Shown piece by piece: positions 25,244 to 34,103 of a DNA stretch of 45,337 nt. Positions within the stretch are counted from its first letter, which is position 1, and each line of letters starts with the position of its first letter. The notes beneath the pieces were generated by a model. The model made no database searches and was not told the origin of the DNA. It saw nothing but the letters and a program-made list of their open reading frames with translations. The stretch comes from Rhodothermus sp. (lineage in GTDB: Bacteria; Bacteroidota; Rhodothermia; Rhodothermales; Rhodothermaceae): positions 1 to 45,337 of the forward strand of contig JAUZRN010000028.1 of NCBI GenBank assembly GCA_030950375.1, given 5' to 3'. Position numbers and translations under genes: made by a program.

Positions 25244-27489
25244 GGCTTTTCCTGTGAATGTTGTGAAGGTCGGGAGGAGAGGGTCGAGACTTCCCGGTTG
25301 GTCTGTGTGAAAGTTTCCGGGCGGTCTGGTGTTGGGGTGGAAGCTGGTACTTGCTGCCACTGGAAAATAACAAGCGTCAGGTCGTCCTCATAGGAGGAGC
25401 GGCCGGTAAACGACGCCAGGGTGGCGAGCAGGCGTTGGTGGAGCTGTTCGATGGAATCGAATGGGTGTGTTTCGAGGAGTTGCAACAGGCGGTTGTAGCC
25501 CAGCGCTTCGCCCTGTGCGTTCCTGCTTTCGATCAGTCCGTCGGTGTAAAGCAGCAGGCGATCGCCCGCCTGCAGGGAGAGGGTGCAGGTCTCCAGCGTC
25601 TGGCGAAAGAGCGGGCCACGGTCCAGTCCCAGGCCCAGTCCTCGGAGCCGGAGGGGGTGTGGGGACTCATGAGGGCGTAGCAGGATCGGTGGGGGATGGC
25701 CGGCACGAGCCAGGGCGAGCGTCCCCTTTTGCGCGTCGAAGACGCCATAGACGACCGAAATAAAGGTTTTGCGTTCCAACATGTCGAAAAGGGCCTGATT
25801 GGCCTGCGCCAGAAACGTTGCTGGATCAGGATTCAGCGGACTCAGGGCCCGGAAGATTCCCTGTAGCTCGGCCATGTAGAAAGCGGCCGAGGTACCTTTG
25901 CCAGCCACATCGGCCACAATAAACGCCAGCCGATGCGCGTCGAGCAGCAGGAGATCGTAGTAGTCACCGCCCACTTCCTGCGCAGGCATACTGGAGGCCA
26001 CGATCTGCAGTCCAGGCAGCTGAGGAAGCCGCTGCGGTAGCAGCCGGCGTTGTACGTCGCGGGCAATCGCCAACTCGCGGGCCAGGCGTTCTTTTTCCAG
26101 GCGTTCGTTCAGCAGGCGTGCGTTGTCGAGGGCAAGGGCTGCCTGCGTGGCAAAAACTGTGATAGCCTCGACGTCGTCCTGTTCGAAGCCATATGCCACT
26201 TCGTGGGCGACGAACAGCACGCCCAGCAATTCATTGCGGGCAACCAGCGGTACAACCAGCAGGCTCCCGATGCCGTGCTCCGGGCGTGCACGCACTCGAT
26301 GATCGATCAGGGCCTGCTCCAGCAGCAGGGACTGCCGCCGCGTAGCGACTTCCTGGTAGAGCGTTCCGATATCTACAAGCGTCTCCGGCGTTAGTCCCAT
26401 CGGCAGGTTATAAGCGGCGACGATTTGAGGACGGAAGGTCTGTTGAAAGTCGGGCAGTACCAGCCAGGCGGCCCGGGCGACGCCTGCTTCTACCGGTAGC
26501 CGAACGATCGTTTCGGCCAGCCGCTTCGTGTCGAACACCTGGCTGACCAGCTGCATCAGGGCATGCAGCGCGGCCAGCTCATCCACTTTCCGTTGAAAGG
26601 CACCGGTTGTGGGTAAGTGAAAGAGTAACGATAGAAATGAGGTCACCAGATACAGAATGCCAAAAGCCAGGCTCAGATTGACAAAGCTGCTCAGCGCAGG
26701 ACTATAATGCCAGAGGTATGCATGTGCGGGACCACTGGTAAAGGCCAGTGTGCCCGATAAAGCGAGGGTGGCAAGGACCGTCAGCCCCAGGTTGACCAAT
26801 TTCTGCCGGAACGTAAGGTACAGAATCCAGGAAACGCGAAACGCATTGCGAAGCATGAGGCCAACTGGGAGGCTCAACAGCAGTGCCAGCACAAACTCTC
26901 CCGGTTGAAACAGGTCGACTACCAGCGCCGAAACGGCCATGCTGATCAGCATCCATCGCCAGCTACGTTCACTCTGGCGCGTACGTTTGAACAGTACCAG
27001 TCCACGTAGCTGGAGCAAAAGCCAGAAGGCCAGCAGGGCGCCAAACAGCGCCAGCGCGTTCATCTGGGCGACGGCGGCCCACGTCAGCGGCACACCGGTG
27101 CCATACGCAAAGCCGGCTATTTCTCCGGAAAGCATTAGATCGGCTGAAGGGCGCCCAATGCGTAGCAACAGATAACCGATGCCCAGGAAAAGCAGCGCCG
27201 TAATCGTCAGGCTCCAGAAGGTTCGTGTCGGAGCCGTACCACGCTGGTCCGTCTCACCCCAGAGCAACAGCCAGAGAGCTCCATAGGTGATCAGCAGGAG
27301 GCTGTCATAGTAGAACAGGCGAATCCAGGTCGAAGGTGGTGTGCCTGATTTCCACACCAGTACATGAAAGATTACCGACAGGGCGTACCCCATCCCGAAG
27401 AACGGCAACAGCAAAGACAGGCGCGTGCGCCGTTGTTGAAGCAGCTTGGCCGTCTGTTGCAGTGAAGGGATCGTCACGTTGCGGATCAT
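25240..27489 (-). CDS. Membrane-bound SpoIIE-type PP2C phosphatase with GAF domain
   Basis: Sensor phosphatase of 749 residues. The first ~330 residues carry around ten hydrophobic segments. A GAF-like domain follows (~370-520: AAWLVLPDF, IGSLLVVPLVARNELLGVLFV), then a short coiled-coil linker (LNERLEKERLARELAIARDVQRRLLP). The C-terminal PP2C_2/SpoIIE domain has the metal-site residues in VGGDYYDLLLL, VADVAGKGTSAAFYMAELQ, LYTDGLIESRN and YEDDLTLVIF. It should dephosphorylate the STAS protein encoded downstream. ATG 27489 is preferred over the frame start at 27708, whose extra 73 residues are not membrane-like and overlap the divergent gene. The 205-base gap to the repeat-protein gene should contain the operon promoter. 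Confidence 0.9.
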   Translation of the reverse strand: MIRNVTIPSLQQTAKLLQQRRTRLSLLLPFFGMGYALSVIFHVLVWKSGTPPSTWIRLFYYDSLLLITYGALWLLLWGETDQRGTAPTRTFWSLTITALLFLGIGYLLLRIGRPSADLMLSGEIAGFAYGTGVPLTWAAVAQMNALALFGALLAFWLLLQLRGLVLFKRTRQSERSWRWMLISMAVSALVVDLFQPGEFVLALLLSLPVGLMLRNAFRVSWILYLTFRQKLVNLGLTVLATLALSGTLAFTSGPAHAYLWHYSPALSSFVNLSLAFGILYLVTSFLSLLFHLPTTGAFQRKVDELAALHALMQLVSQVFDTKRLAETIVRLPVEAGVARAAWLVLPDFQQTFRPQIVAAYNLPMGLTPETLVDIGTLYQEVATRRQSLLLEQALIDHRVRARPEHGIGSLLVVPLVARNELLGVLFVAHEVAYGFEQDDVEAITVFATQAALALDNARLLNERLEKERLARELAIARDVQRRLLPQRLPQLPGLQIVASSMPAQEVGGDYYDLLLLDAHRLAFIVADVAGKGTSAAFYMAELQGIFRALSPLNPDPATFLAQANQALFDMLERKTFISVVYGVFDAQKGTLALARAGHPPPILLRPHESPHPLRLRGLGLGLDRGPLFRQTLETCTLSLQAGDRLLLYTDGLIESRNAQGEALGYNRLLQLLETHPFDSIEQLHQRLLATLASFTGRSSYEDDLTLVIFQWQQVPASTPTPDRPETFTQTNREVSTLSSRPSQHSQEKP

Positions 27490-27694
27490 GCAAACCCGAA
27501 AAATGCTTAACGCAGCGCGTAAAACATGACAACAGCCTGCCCGAGTCCGACTGTCTGCATCATACTGAAAAAGGCGGGCGATTGTTACGCTTTTTCTATA
27601 AAAGCTAAACGTACCAGTAGGAGCGTTGCGTATGGTGCCGTAACTTTCAGGTGCCAGCGTACGTACGCCGGATTCAGCGTTGTAAGAGCCTGCC

Positions 27695-29449
27695 ATGTCG
27701 CGCACCACCCTGATACGTTGGCAGCTTACTGTCCTGATTTTATTGATGTTGCTGGTGGGCCTGCGGGCCTGTCAGCGCCGAGAGCCTCCGCTTAGCGAGA
27801 TTGTCGTGTTTGCCGACATGGTACCCGGTATGCTCTATCATCGGGTGCTGGTGGTAGAGCGTCCGGTTCGGCTGTTGGTGGAAGGCCTTGGCGCGCGGGC
27901 AGATGCGTCTCCGGAGGCCCCGCCGGTAGCGTATGGGTGGTTGCTACGCACGGCAGACCGGCGCGTTGTCTGGCAAATGCGGCCGCCGTCCGGTACGGAA
28001 TCGCTGCGTTTCCGTGTGCGCGATACGCTGCAACTGGCCCCGGGACGCTACGAGGTTTTCTTCACGACGCAGGGCGATGCGCCCCGCCGATCCGGCTTCT
28101 GGGCCTGGCTGATGCCAGAAGCTCCCTGGACACGGAGTCGTCGCGAGTGGACATTGCGGTTTCAGGTGTTGGACGACGTGGCGTCGCTGCGGTTAACAGA
28201 TGGCCGACCAGTACCTCCCGGGGGATCTGGATTGCTCTGGACGGCCGCACCTATGCCTTCAGCGACTGCGCGCATGGCGTTGCTGAAGGTACGGGCTCCT
28301 ACGCGTGTTCGCCTTTATGCGGTCGGCGAGTTTGAGCCGGCGCCGGCCGACTATGGGTGGATTGAACGATTGCTTGATGGCCGGCGCATCTGGGAGATGA
28401 CTTACGCCCGAACGCAACCCGCCGGAGGCTGGCATGGAAACCGGCAGGTGCAAGATACACTCATCCTGACGCCCGGCCTTTATCGCGTCTGGTTTCGGAC
28501 TGACAACGCGCATGCTTTCGGTAACTGGCGCTTCAATCCACCGTTCGACCCGGCCGCCTGGGGATTGACGCTCTGGCGTCTGCTGCCCGACGATACGACA
28601 GTAGGCCTGTGGGATCCCTGGCAGTATTTGCAACCCCGACTGCGGCTTACCGCAGTCGGGAATAACGAAAACCGCAGGGCTGACTTCGAAGTAACGGACA
28701 CCACGACTGTGCTGATTTATGCGCTGGGTGAGCTCGGCTCCCGGAACCGGCGCTATGACTATGCCTGGCTGGCCGATAGTACAGGAGGAGTGATCTGGGA
28801 GATGCAGCGTAGCCGTTCGGTGCCGGCCGGTGGTCATCCAAATAACCGTCTGGAGGTTGCTGCCCTGCGGTTGTCCCCCGGACGTTACGCGCTGCACTAC
28901 CGCACAGACGACTCACATGCCTACGGCGACTGGCGTAACGGACAACCAGAATATCCTGAACGCTGGGGGGTAACCCTGTTTGTGCTGTACCCGGAAGCCG
29001 CCGCCGTGCAGGTGCTGACGCCCGTCGAACCGTCACCCCTCGACGGTCCTTCACCCACGACCGTTGCTCCGCTGGCTGAGGGCAAGCTTCTGGTCGATCT
29101 GACACGCATCGGCAACAACGAGCATCGCGTTCAGGGGTTTACCCTCGACCGCCCCACCCGGCTGCGTATTCGAGCAGTTGGTGAGCTGTCGATCAGCGGC
29201 CGGTATGATTATGCCTGGATCGAACGTGCCGGCACGGGCGAAATTGTCTGGGAAATGACCTGGGAACATACGCGTCCGGCCGGCGGTGATCCGCGAAACC
29301 GTCTGATCGATACGACGCTGACGCTACCGCCCGGATCGTACACGGCGCATTTTCAGACTGATTTTTCGCATGCCTATGGACAGTTCGAATATCCTGCACC
29401 CAACGAACCCCAGGCCTGGGGGCTCCGGATTGAGCGTCTCAATCAGTGA
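27695..29449 (+). CDS. Exported protein with four repeats of an unrecognised ~110-residue domain
   Basis: 584 residues with an N-terminal hydrophobic segment (LTVLILLMLLVGLRAC) that is either an anchor or a lipoprotein signal. The rest is four related repeats, at about residues 30-165 (most divergent), 190-315, 316-440 and 466-584. Each of the last three has a strand reading VRLYAVGE, VLIYALGE or LRIRAVGE, then DYgWIE or YDYAWL, IWEM or VWEM, PAGG followed by NR, LxPGxY, a FxTDxSHAyG-like motif, and ends in WGLxLxxL. I do not recognise a named family; a beta-sandwich is plausible. Its stop overlaps the start of prmA. Function is unknown. Confidence 0.8.
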   Translation: MSRTTLIRWQLTVLILLMLLVGLRACQRREPPLSEIVVFADMVPGMLYHRVLVVERPVRLLVEGLGARADASPEAPPVAYGWLLRTADRRVVWQMRPPSGTESLRFRVRDTLQLAPGRYEVFFTTQGDAPRRSGFWAWLMPEAPWTRSRREWTLRFQVLDDVASLRLTDGRPVPPGGSGLLWTAAPMPSATARMALLKVRAPTRVRLYAVGEFEPAPADYGWIERLLDGRRIWEMTYARTQPAGGWHGNRQVQDTLILTPGLYRVWFRTDNAHAFGNWRFNPPFDPAAWGLTLWRLLPDDTTVGLWDPWQYLQPRLRLTAVGNNENRRADFEVTDTTTVLIYALGELGSRNRRYDYAWLADSTGGVIWEMQRSRSVPAGGHPNNRLEVAALRLSPGRYALHYRTDDSHAYGDWRNGQPEYPERWGVTLFVLYPEAAAVQVLTPVEPSPLDGPSPTTVAPLAEGKLLVDLTRIGNNEHRVQGFTLDRPTRLRIRAVGELSISGRYDYAWIERAGTGEIVWEMTWEHTRPAGGDPRNRLIDTTLTLPPGSYTAHFQTDFSHAYGQFEYPAPNEPQAWGLRIERLNQ

Positions 29450-30287
29450 GCCAACGGTTGAAGTGATACTGCCTGTCCCTGAGGCGCGTCATGAGCCGCT
29501 GATGATTCAGCTTGACGCCCTGGGCTTCGAAGCGTTCTGGGAAGAGGCCGATCAGCTGAAGGCCTACATGCCCGCCTCCCAGTGGCGGGCAGCTGTCCGC
29601 GAAGCCGTGCGTGAGTTACTGCGTCGCCAGGGCCTGTCCGATGCGATCAAGGTGCGCAGCATCGAACCGGTAAACTGGAATGCCCGATGGGAAGCGCAAT
29701 TGCGACCTATCGCGGTGGGACCGTTTCTGGTCAAACCAAGCTGGCATGCGGTCCCTGAGGCCTATGCGACGCACATTGTGCTGGAGATCGACCCGAAAAT
29801 GAGTTTCGGGACCGGTTACCACGAAAGCACCCGGCTGGTGCTGCAGATGCTGCCCGATTGTGTGGAGCCAGGCGCCCGGGTGCTTGACGCGGGCACCGGC
29901 ACCGGCATCCTGACCATTGCCGCCCTGAAACTGGGGGCCAGCTCGGCCATCGCCTTCGACATCGACCCCTGGGCCGCGGCAAACGCGCAGGAGAACTTTG
30001 CCCGTAACGGCGTAGCCGATCGCGTCGAGTTCCGGCAGGGATCTATCGAGGTGGTGCCCGAGCGCGGCTTCGACCTGATCCTGGCCAATATTCATCGGCG
30101 CGTTCTCTGCGCGTTGCTCCCGGCCTTTCGGGAAAAGGTGCATCCCACTGGCTACGTGCTCCTTTCTGGGTTGTTGCGTGAGGAGCGCGATCTGATGCTG
30201 GAGGCAGCAGCCGCGCATGATCTGGAGCTGCTTCAGGAGGCGACGGAAAATGCCTGGTGGGCCGTCATGTTGAAACGATCGGTCTGA
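29430..30287 (+). CDS. prmA: Ribosomal protein L11 methyltransferase
   Basis: SAM-dependent methyltransferase that trimethylates ribosomal protein L11. The small N-terminal substrate domain (VEVILPV, LDALGFEAFWEEADQLKAY) is followed by VNWNARWEAQLRPIAVG, the SAM loop VLDAGTGTGILTIAALKLG, IDPWAAANAQENFARNG and the ANIHRRVL catalytic-face motif in place of NPPF/NPPY. The frame is open back to 29370, but the residues before ~29430 overlap the repeat protein. TTG 29430 is preferred because of an upstream GGGGG and because it starts just before the expected first strand; GTG 29463 is the alternative. It overlaps the previous stop by 20 bases. Confidence 0.9.
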   Translation: MSVSISEPTVEVILPVPEARHEPLMIQLDALGFEAFWEEADQLKAYMPASQWRAAVREAVRELLRRQGLSDAIKVRSIEPVNWNARWEAQLRPIAVGPFLVKPSWHAVPEAYATHIVLEIDPKMSFGTGYHESTRLVLQMLPDCVEPGARVLDAGTGTGILTIAALKLGASSAIAFDIDPWAAANAQENFARNGVADRVEFRQGSIEVVPERGFDLILANIHRRVLCALLPAFREKVHPTGYVLLSGLLREERDLMLEAAAAHDLELLQEATENAWWAVMLKRSV

Positions 30288-30291
30288 GACC

Positions 30292-31215
30292 GTGCGGCTG
30301 GCTACGATCGACCTGGGGACCAACACGGCGCTGCTCCTGGTGGCCGAAGTAGCCGACGGACAGCTGCAGCCCTGCTACGAAGCCGAACGCTTCGTGCGGC
30401 TGGGAGAAGGGCTTGAACGTACGGGTCGGATCGGCCAGCCCGCACTGCGGCGGCTGCGCCGTACCTTGGAAAACTACCGGGAGGTGCTGAAGCGCTGGGC
30501 TGTTGAAACGTGCCTGGTGGTTGCCACCAGTGCCACACGGGAAGCGCGTAATGCGGCAGCCGTGGCCAATGTGGTGCGTGAAGTGCTTGGGACGGAGCTG
30601 GAAGTCATTTCTGGAGAAGAAGAGGCTCAGTGGAGCCTGGCCGGGGCGCTGGCAGCGCCCGGTATGCCTGCCGGCCCCTGGCTGGTGGTGGACATCGGCG
30701 GGGGGTCGACCGAACTGGTGATGGGCGCATACCAGGCTGACGGCACACTCGCCATTCCTTTTGTTCAGAGTCTTCCGCTGGGCACTATACGTCTGACCGA
30801 ACGCTGCTTTACGGTGTTACCACCGTCGTCCGAGGCCGTTACCGAAGCGCAGCACCAGATTCGAGCAATACTGACCGAGGTGAAACTGCCGCCGGTGGCG
30901 GCGTCGTGTGTGCTGGTGGGGGTGGCGGGTACCTGCGTATCGCTGGCGGCGCTGGAAACGTGCCGTTTCCCGCTGACATCGTCGGTTGTACTGCCACGGA
31001 CAGCCGTGGCTATCTGGCGTGACCGGCTCCTGCAGATGCCAACCGCAGCAGTGCGAGCCCTCTGGCCGGAATTGCTGCATGGCCGCGCCGACGTATTGCC
31101 CATGGGCGCTCTACTCCTCCACGAAATTATGGTATGGGGTAACTGGCCGGTATGCTACGTCAGCCCGTTCGGTCTGCGCCACGGTCTGATACTACGCCAT
31201 CTGGCCCGCCGCTGA
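30292..31215 (+). CDS. Ppx/GppA-family phosphatase
   Basis: ASKHA-fold exopolyphosphatase or guanosine pentaphosphate phosphatase, 307 residues, the short two-domain form. Motifs: IDLGTNTALLLVAEV at the N-terminus, TSATREARNAA, ISGEEEAQWSLAGAL, and the phosphate-binding DIGGGSTELVMG. The C-terminal GVAGTCVSLAALE and MGALLLHEIM segments fit the family. GTG 30292 is the start, five bases after the prmA stop. The extra HD-like C-terminal domain found in long Ppx proteins is absent. Substrate (polyphosphate or pppGpp) cannot be decided from sequence alone. Confidence 0.9.
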   Translation: MRLATIDLGTNTALLLVAEVADGQLQPCYEAERFVRLGEGLERTGRIGQPALRRLRRTLENYREVLKRWAVETCLVVATSATREARNAAAVANVVREVLGTELEVISGEEEAQWSLAGALAAPGMPAGPWLVVDIGGGSTELVMGAYQADGTLAIPFVQSLPLGTIRLTERCFTVLPPSSEAVTEAQHQIRAILTEVKLPPVAASCVLVGVAGTCVSLAALETCRFPLTSSVVLPRTAVAIWRDRLLQMPTAAVRALWPELLHGRADVLPMGALLLHEIMVWGNWPVCYVSPFGLRHGLILRHLARR

Positions 31216-31283
31216 GCTGGAACAATTCACGCAGCCCGCGGTCCCAGACACGCTATCTCGAAGCAAGCGAAAACGTACGCGTC

Positions 31284-32387
31284 ATGCCCACTCCCCAGGA
31301 AGTGTTGCACGTACTGGCCCGCGTTGTCGAGCCGGAGCGCGGTCGCGACATTGTCCGCCTCAAGATGGTGCGAAATCTCCGCGCCGAGGAGGGCCGCGTT
31401 TCGTTTACCCTGGTTCTGAAACGGCCTGATACCGACTTTGCCCGTCAGGCACCTGAGCAGTGTCGAAAGCTGCTACAGGAAGCGTTTGGATCAGATCTGG
31501 CAGTGCAGATCGAGACCGATACCGAAATGATCGGGTTGGAAGTGCAGGGAGGAGGGCCGGTGCCCTCCGTGCAGCCTGAGGGTGTGCTGAACTTCATTGC
31601 AGTAGCCTCCGGTAAAGGCGGGGTGGGTAAAAGTACAGTAGCCGTTAACCTGGCCGTGGCGCTGGCCCAGCAGGGATACGACGTGGGCCTGCTCGACGCC
31701 GATATCTATGGGCCTTCGGTGCCCACCATGTTCGGCGTGCGCGACGAGAAACCCCGGGTCAACGAGCAGCGCAAGATTGTACCACTGGTGCGGCATAATG
31801 TGCGGTTGCTCTCCATGGGCTTTCTCGTCAATCCTGAACAGGCCGTGATCTGGCGAGGCCCTATGGTGGCCAAGGCCTTGCGGCAATTTCTGGGGGAAGC
31901 CGACTGGGGCACGCTCGATTACCTGATTCTGGATTTGCCACCAGGGACGGGCGATGTGCCGCTGACCATTGTGCAATCTATTGCCCTGACTGGTGCCATT
32001 ATTGTTTCGACTCCGCAACCGGTGGCGCTGGCCGATGCCCGCAAAGGTGTGGCTATGTTCCGCAACGTGCAGGTCCCCGTGCTGGGTATTGTCGAGAACA
32101 TGGCCTACTTTTCCCCACCCGATCTGCCCGACCGCAAGTATTACCTTTTTGGACAAGGCGGGGCCCGCCGGCTGGCTGAGGAACTGGACGTTCCTTTCCT
32201 GGGTGAGATTCCTATTGAGGAGGCTGTGCGCGAAGGAGGGGATGTCGGTAGGCCCATCGTGCTGGCCGACCCCGAAAGCGCTTCGGCACGGGCATTCTAT
32301 CGGCTGGCCAGACAGGTGATCGAGCAGGTCAACCTGCGCAATGCCGAGCAGCCGCCCACGCAACGCGTTGAGGTCCTCTATCGCTAA
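31284..32387 (+). CDS. Mrp/NBP35-family P-loop ATPase, iron-sulfur carrier
   Basis: Cytosolic ATPase thought to carry Fe-S clusters to target proteins. Residues 1-95 form a MIP18-like (DUF59) domain. The ATPase follows with the deviant Walker A SGKGGVGKST at 109-118, DADIYGPSVPTMFG and LDLPPGTGDVPLTI. In many Mrp proteins a CxxC follows the VENMAYF motif. Here that place reads SPPDLPDRKYYLFGQGG with no cysteine, a form I recall from other Bacteroidota Mrp proteins, so cluster ligands must differ. ATG 31284 is chosen over the open frame from 31152, which overlaps the phosphatase gene. A NifU-like scaffold gene follows 54 bases later. Confidence 0.92.
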   Translation: MPTPQEVLHVLARVVEPERGRDIVRLKMVRNLRAEEGRVSFTLVLKRPDTDFARQAPEQCRKLLQEAFGSDLAVQIETDTEMIGLEVQGGGPVPSVQPEGVLNFIAVASGKGGVGKSTVAVNLAVALAQQGYDVGLLDADIYGPSVPTMFGVRDEKPRVNEQRKIVPLVRHNVRLLSMGFLVNPEQAVIWRGPMVAKALRQFLGEADWGTLDYLILDLPPGTGDVPLTIVQSIALTGAIIVSTPQPVALADARKGVAMFRNVQVPVLGIVENMAYFSPPDLPDRKYYLFGQGGARRLAEELDVPFLGEIPIEEAVREGGDVGRPIVLADPESASARAFYRLARQVIEQVNLRNAEQPPTQRVEVLYR

Positions 32388-32441
32388 CCCGGCAACAATT
32401 CGCCAGCTAAGGGGTTTCTCTACCGAGCAGAAGACGTAACG

Positions 32442-32741
32442 ATGCGCGTTATGGCCGATACGAAAACCACGCATGCGGCAGGCCCGATGGCGCCCAATGA
32501 CCCTGAGCTGCATCGCCGCATCGAGGAAGCGCTCGACATGATCCGTCCCTATCTGATGACCGACGGGGGATCGGTACGCTTGCTGAACGTGACCGAAGAC
32601 TATGTGGTTGAGCTGGAACTGCTGGGCGCCTGTGGAACCTGCCCGATGAGTCTGATGACGCTTCGTGCCGGAATCGAGCAAGTGCTCAAGCGGGCTGTTC
32701 CCGAAATTACCCGTGTCGAAGCGGTTCAGGCTACCAGTTAA
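32442..32741 (+). CDS. NifU-like Fe-S scaffold protein
   Basis: Stand-alone NifU C-terminal domain (NfuA-type scaffold) of 99 residues. The sequence ALDMIRPYLMTDGGSVRLLNV leads to the cluster-binding CxxC in GACGTCPMSLMTLRAGIE. It probably accepts and passes a [4Fe-4S] cluster, working with the Mrp ATPase encoded just upstream. ATG 32442 or the ATG three codons later can be the start; there is no strong Shine-Dalgarno sequence. An intrinsic terminator 24 bases after the stop ends the unit. Confidence 0.92.
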   Translation: MRVMADTKTTHAAGPMAPNDPELHRRIEEALDMIRPYLMTDGGSVRLLNVTEDYVVELELLGACGTCPMSLMTLRAGIEQVLKRAVPEITRVEAVQATS

Positions 32742-32765
32742 ATGAGGCCATCAGCTCGGACGGAC

Positions 32766-32792
32766 GCCCTGGCATCGGTCAGGGCTTTTTTA
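32766..32792 (+). terminator. Intrinsic terminator after the NifU-like gene
   Basis: A perfect 6-bp stem GCCCTG/CAGGGC with an 8-base loop is followed by TTTTTTATT. It sits just downstream of the NifU-like stop and ends the plus-strand run that starts with the repeat protein, prmA, the Ppx/GppA phosphatase and mrp. Confidence 0.88.
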
Positions 32793-32868
32793 TTGAACTA
32801 TGTGACGGCGATATATCGGTTTCATGGGGTATCAGGTATGCCAGAGGGTATGCCGGCACGATGAAGCT

Positions 32869-33429
32869 TCAGGGCTTTTCGAGGCGTAGCCATGGCACGA
32901 AGCGCCAGCGGCAACCAGGTTCGGGCCGCAGCGAACGCTCCGGCGAGAAGCGTATTTGATAGACATAGGATCGGTCAGGGGACAGCACCAGGGCCACCGG
33001 CAGGGCCAGTGTGTCGGGCTCGACGGTCAATGTGCCACTTACGTTGGGACTGAAATGAACTGACACGTCAGACAACCAAATCCACAGGGTATCGTATCGG
33101 CCGGGTGAAACCGGGACTGCTTCGAGCAAGGTCCAGGTGTGGAGAGCGGTGGCAGTGAACGTCAGTATGCGGCGAGTGGGGGGAAGCGGCTGGCGTGTGG
33201 CGTCCGTATGCTGCAGGGCAAGCAGGTGTAGCGACAGCGTGAGCGTCTGAAAGGGAGCAGGAAGTACTGTATCAGCCTTGAGTACGAGGGTCAGGCGGGC
33301 CGGCAGGAGGGTGGTATCGGGTACATGCGGGACGGCTGGACGCGGCGGTGCCATTACGATTTCGCGAGTACCGCCGCAACCTGCCAGTAGGCCGGTCAGT
33401 AGTGCGATCAGGTAGCTGCAGCGACCCAT
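32869..33429 (-). CDS. Hypothetical lipoprotein, DUF4382-like
   Basis: Lipoprotein of 186 residues: ATG 33429 starts MGRCSYLIALLTGLLAGCGG, with lipobox LLAGC. The longer frame to 33543 lies inside the next gene and is rejected. The mature part is beta-rich. The segment SPGRYDTLWIWLSDVSVHF and the following TLALPVALVLSPDRSYVYQI recall DUF4382 proteins, in which a similar segment forms part of a predicted carbohydrate- or surface-associated beta domain; this match is tentative. The gene overlaps the 3' end of the DUF2461 gene by 22 bases, so it is the last gene of a minus-strand run. Confidence 0.72.
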   Translation of the reverse strand: MGRCSYLIALLTGLLAGCGGTREIVMAPPRPAVPHVPDTTLLPARLTLVLKADTVLPAPFQTLTLSLHLLALQHTDATRQPLPPTRRILTFTATALHTWTLLEAVPVSPGRYDTLWIWLSDVSVHFSPNVSGTLTVEPDTLALPVALVLSPDRSYVYQIRFSPERSLRPEPGCRWRFVPWLRLEKP

Positions 33430-34103
33430 CCGAATTCCAGCAAAGGCAGCACGATTTCGGCAAAGCGGGTGACGGTCTGCGTAAAATCGGGGCGCAGTAA
33501 GACTTCGTCCGGCACGTCCTGCGAAACGAGGCAGGAATGCCATCGCAAGTATGGGGCTACCGGACGTCCAGCGGCCGCTTCAAAGCCCCGGGGCATACGC
33601 TTGAGCATTGTGTCGGTCTTCAGGGGCAGGTCGTGGGCCTGGAGATGACGGACGAGCTCCAGAAACGTTTCGCTTTCCTGTAGCATGCGTTGACGCCAGC
33701 GAAGAAGAAAGGCAGGGCCGGGCTTCCAGAAGCCAGCAGCCAGAAACGAGGCACCGGGCTCCACATGAATATATACCACCCCCAGTTCTCGCCGGCTGCC
33801 TGTGCGGGAGAGTACAGCTCCGATATGTGTTTTGTAGGGGCGTTTGTCTTTTGTAAAGCGCGTATCTCGATAAATGCGAAACAGGCCCTGTTCCGGATCC
33901 CCACGCAGCGGCCGTCCTTTTCGTGCCAGTTCGCGCCCTACTTCGGCTACCAGGCACTGCATGGGCCAGCGCACTTCATCTTCGTAGATCGCCTTTCGGG
34001 GTCTGAACCAGTCGCGGCGGTTGTGTTGCTTCAGTGCTCGCAGAAAGTCCAGCGCTTGAGGCCGGAAGCCCGGAAACGGTGGAAAATCAAAGGAAAGCGT
34101 CAT
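33408..34103 (-). CDS. DUF2461 family protein
   Basis: 231-residue cytosolic protein of the DUF2461 (TIGR02453) family, function unknown. Typical landmarks are the N-terminal FPGFRPQALDFLRALKQHNRRDWF, then FRIYRDTRFTKDKRPYKTHIGA, and YIHVEPGASFLAAGFWKP. ATG 34103 overlaps the stop of the M20 amidohydrolase gene by ATGA, so translation is coupled. The open frame further upstream is overlap with the M20 gene. Nothing in the context reveals its role. Confidence 0.87.
   Translation of the reverse strand: MTLSFDFPPFPGFRPQALDFLRALKQHNRRDWFRPRKAIYEDEVRWPMQCLVAEVGRELARKGRPLRGDPEQGLFRIYRDTRFTKDKRPYKTHIGAVLSRTGSRRELGVVYIHVEPGASFLAAGFWKPGPAFLLRWRQRMLQESETFLELVRHLQAHDLPLKTDTMLKRMPRGFEAAAGRPVAPYLRWHSCLVSQDVPDEVLLRPDFTQTVTRFAEIVLPLLEFGWVAAAT

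Noticed and set aside
31491-32681. Long minus-strand open frame opposite the mrp and NifU-like genes
   Set aside because: It is a shadow of two strongly recognised plus-strand genes; the translation has no family features and is rich in His and Gln as expected from antisense of these codons.
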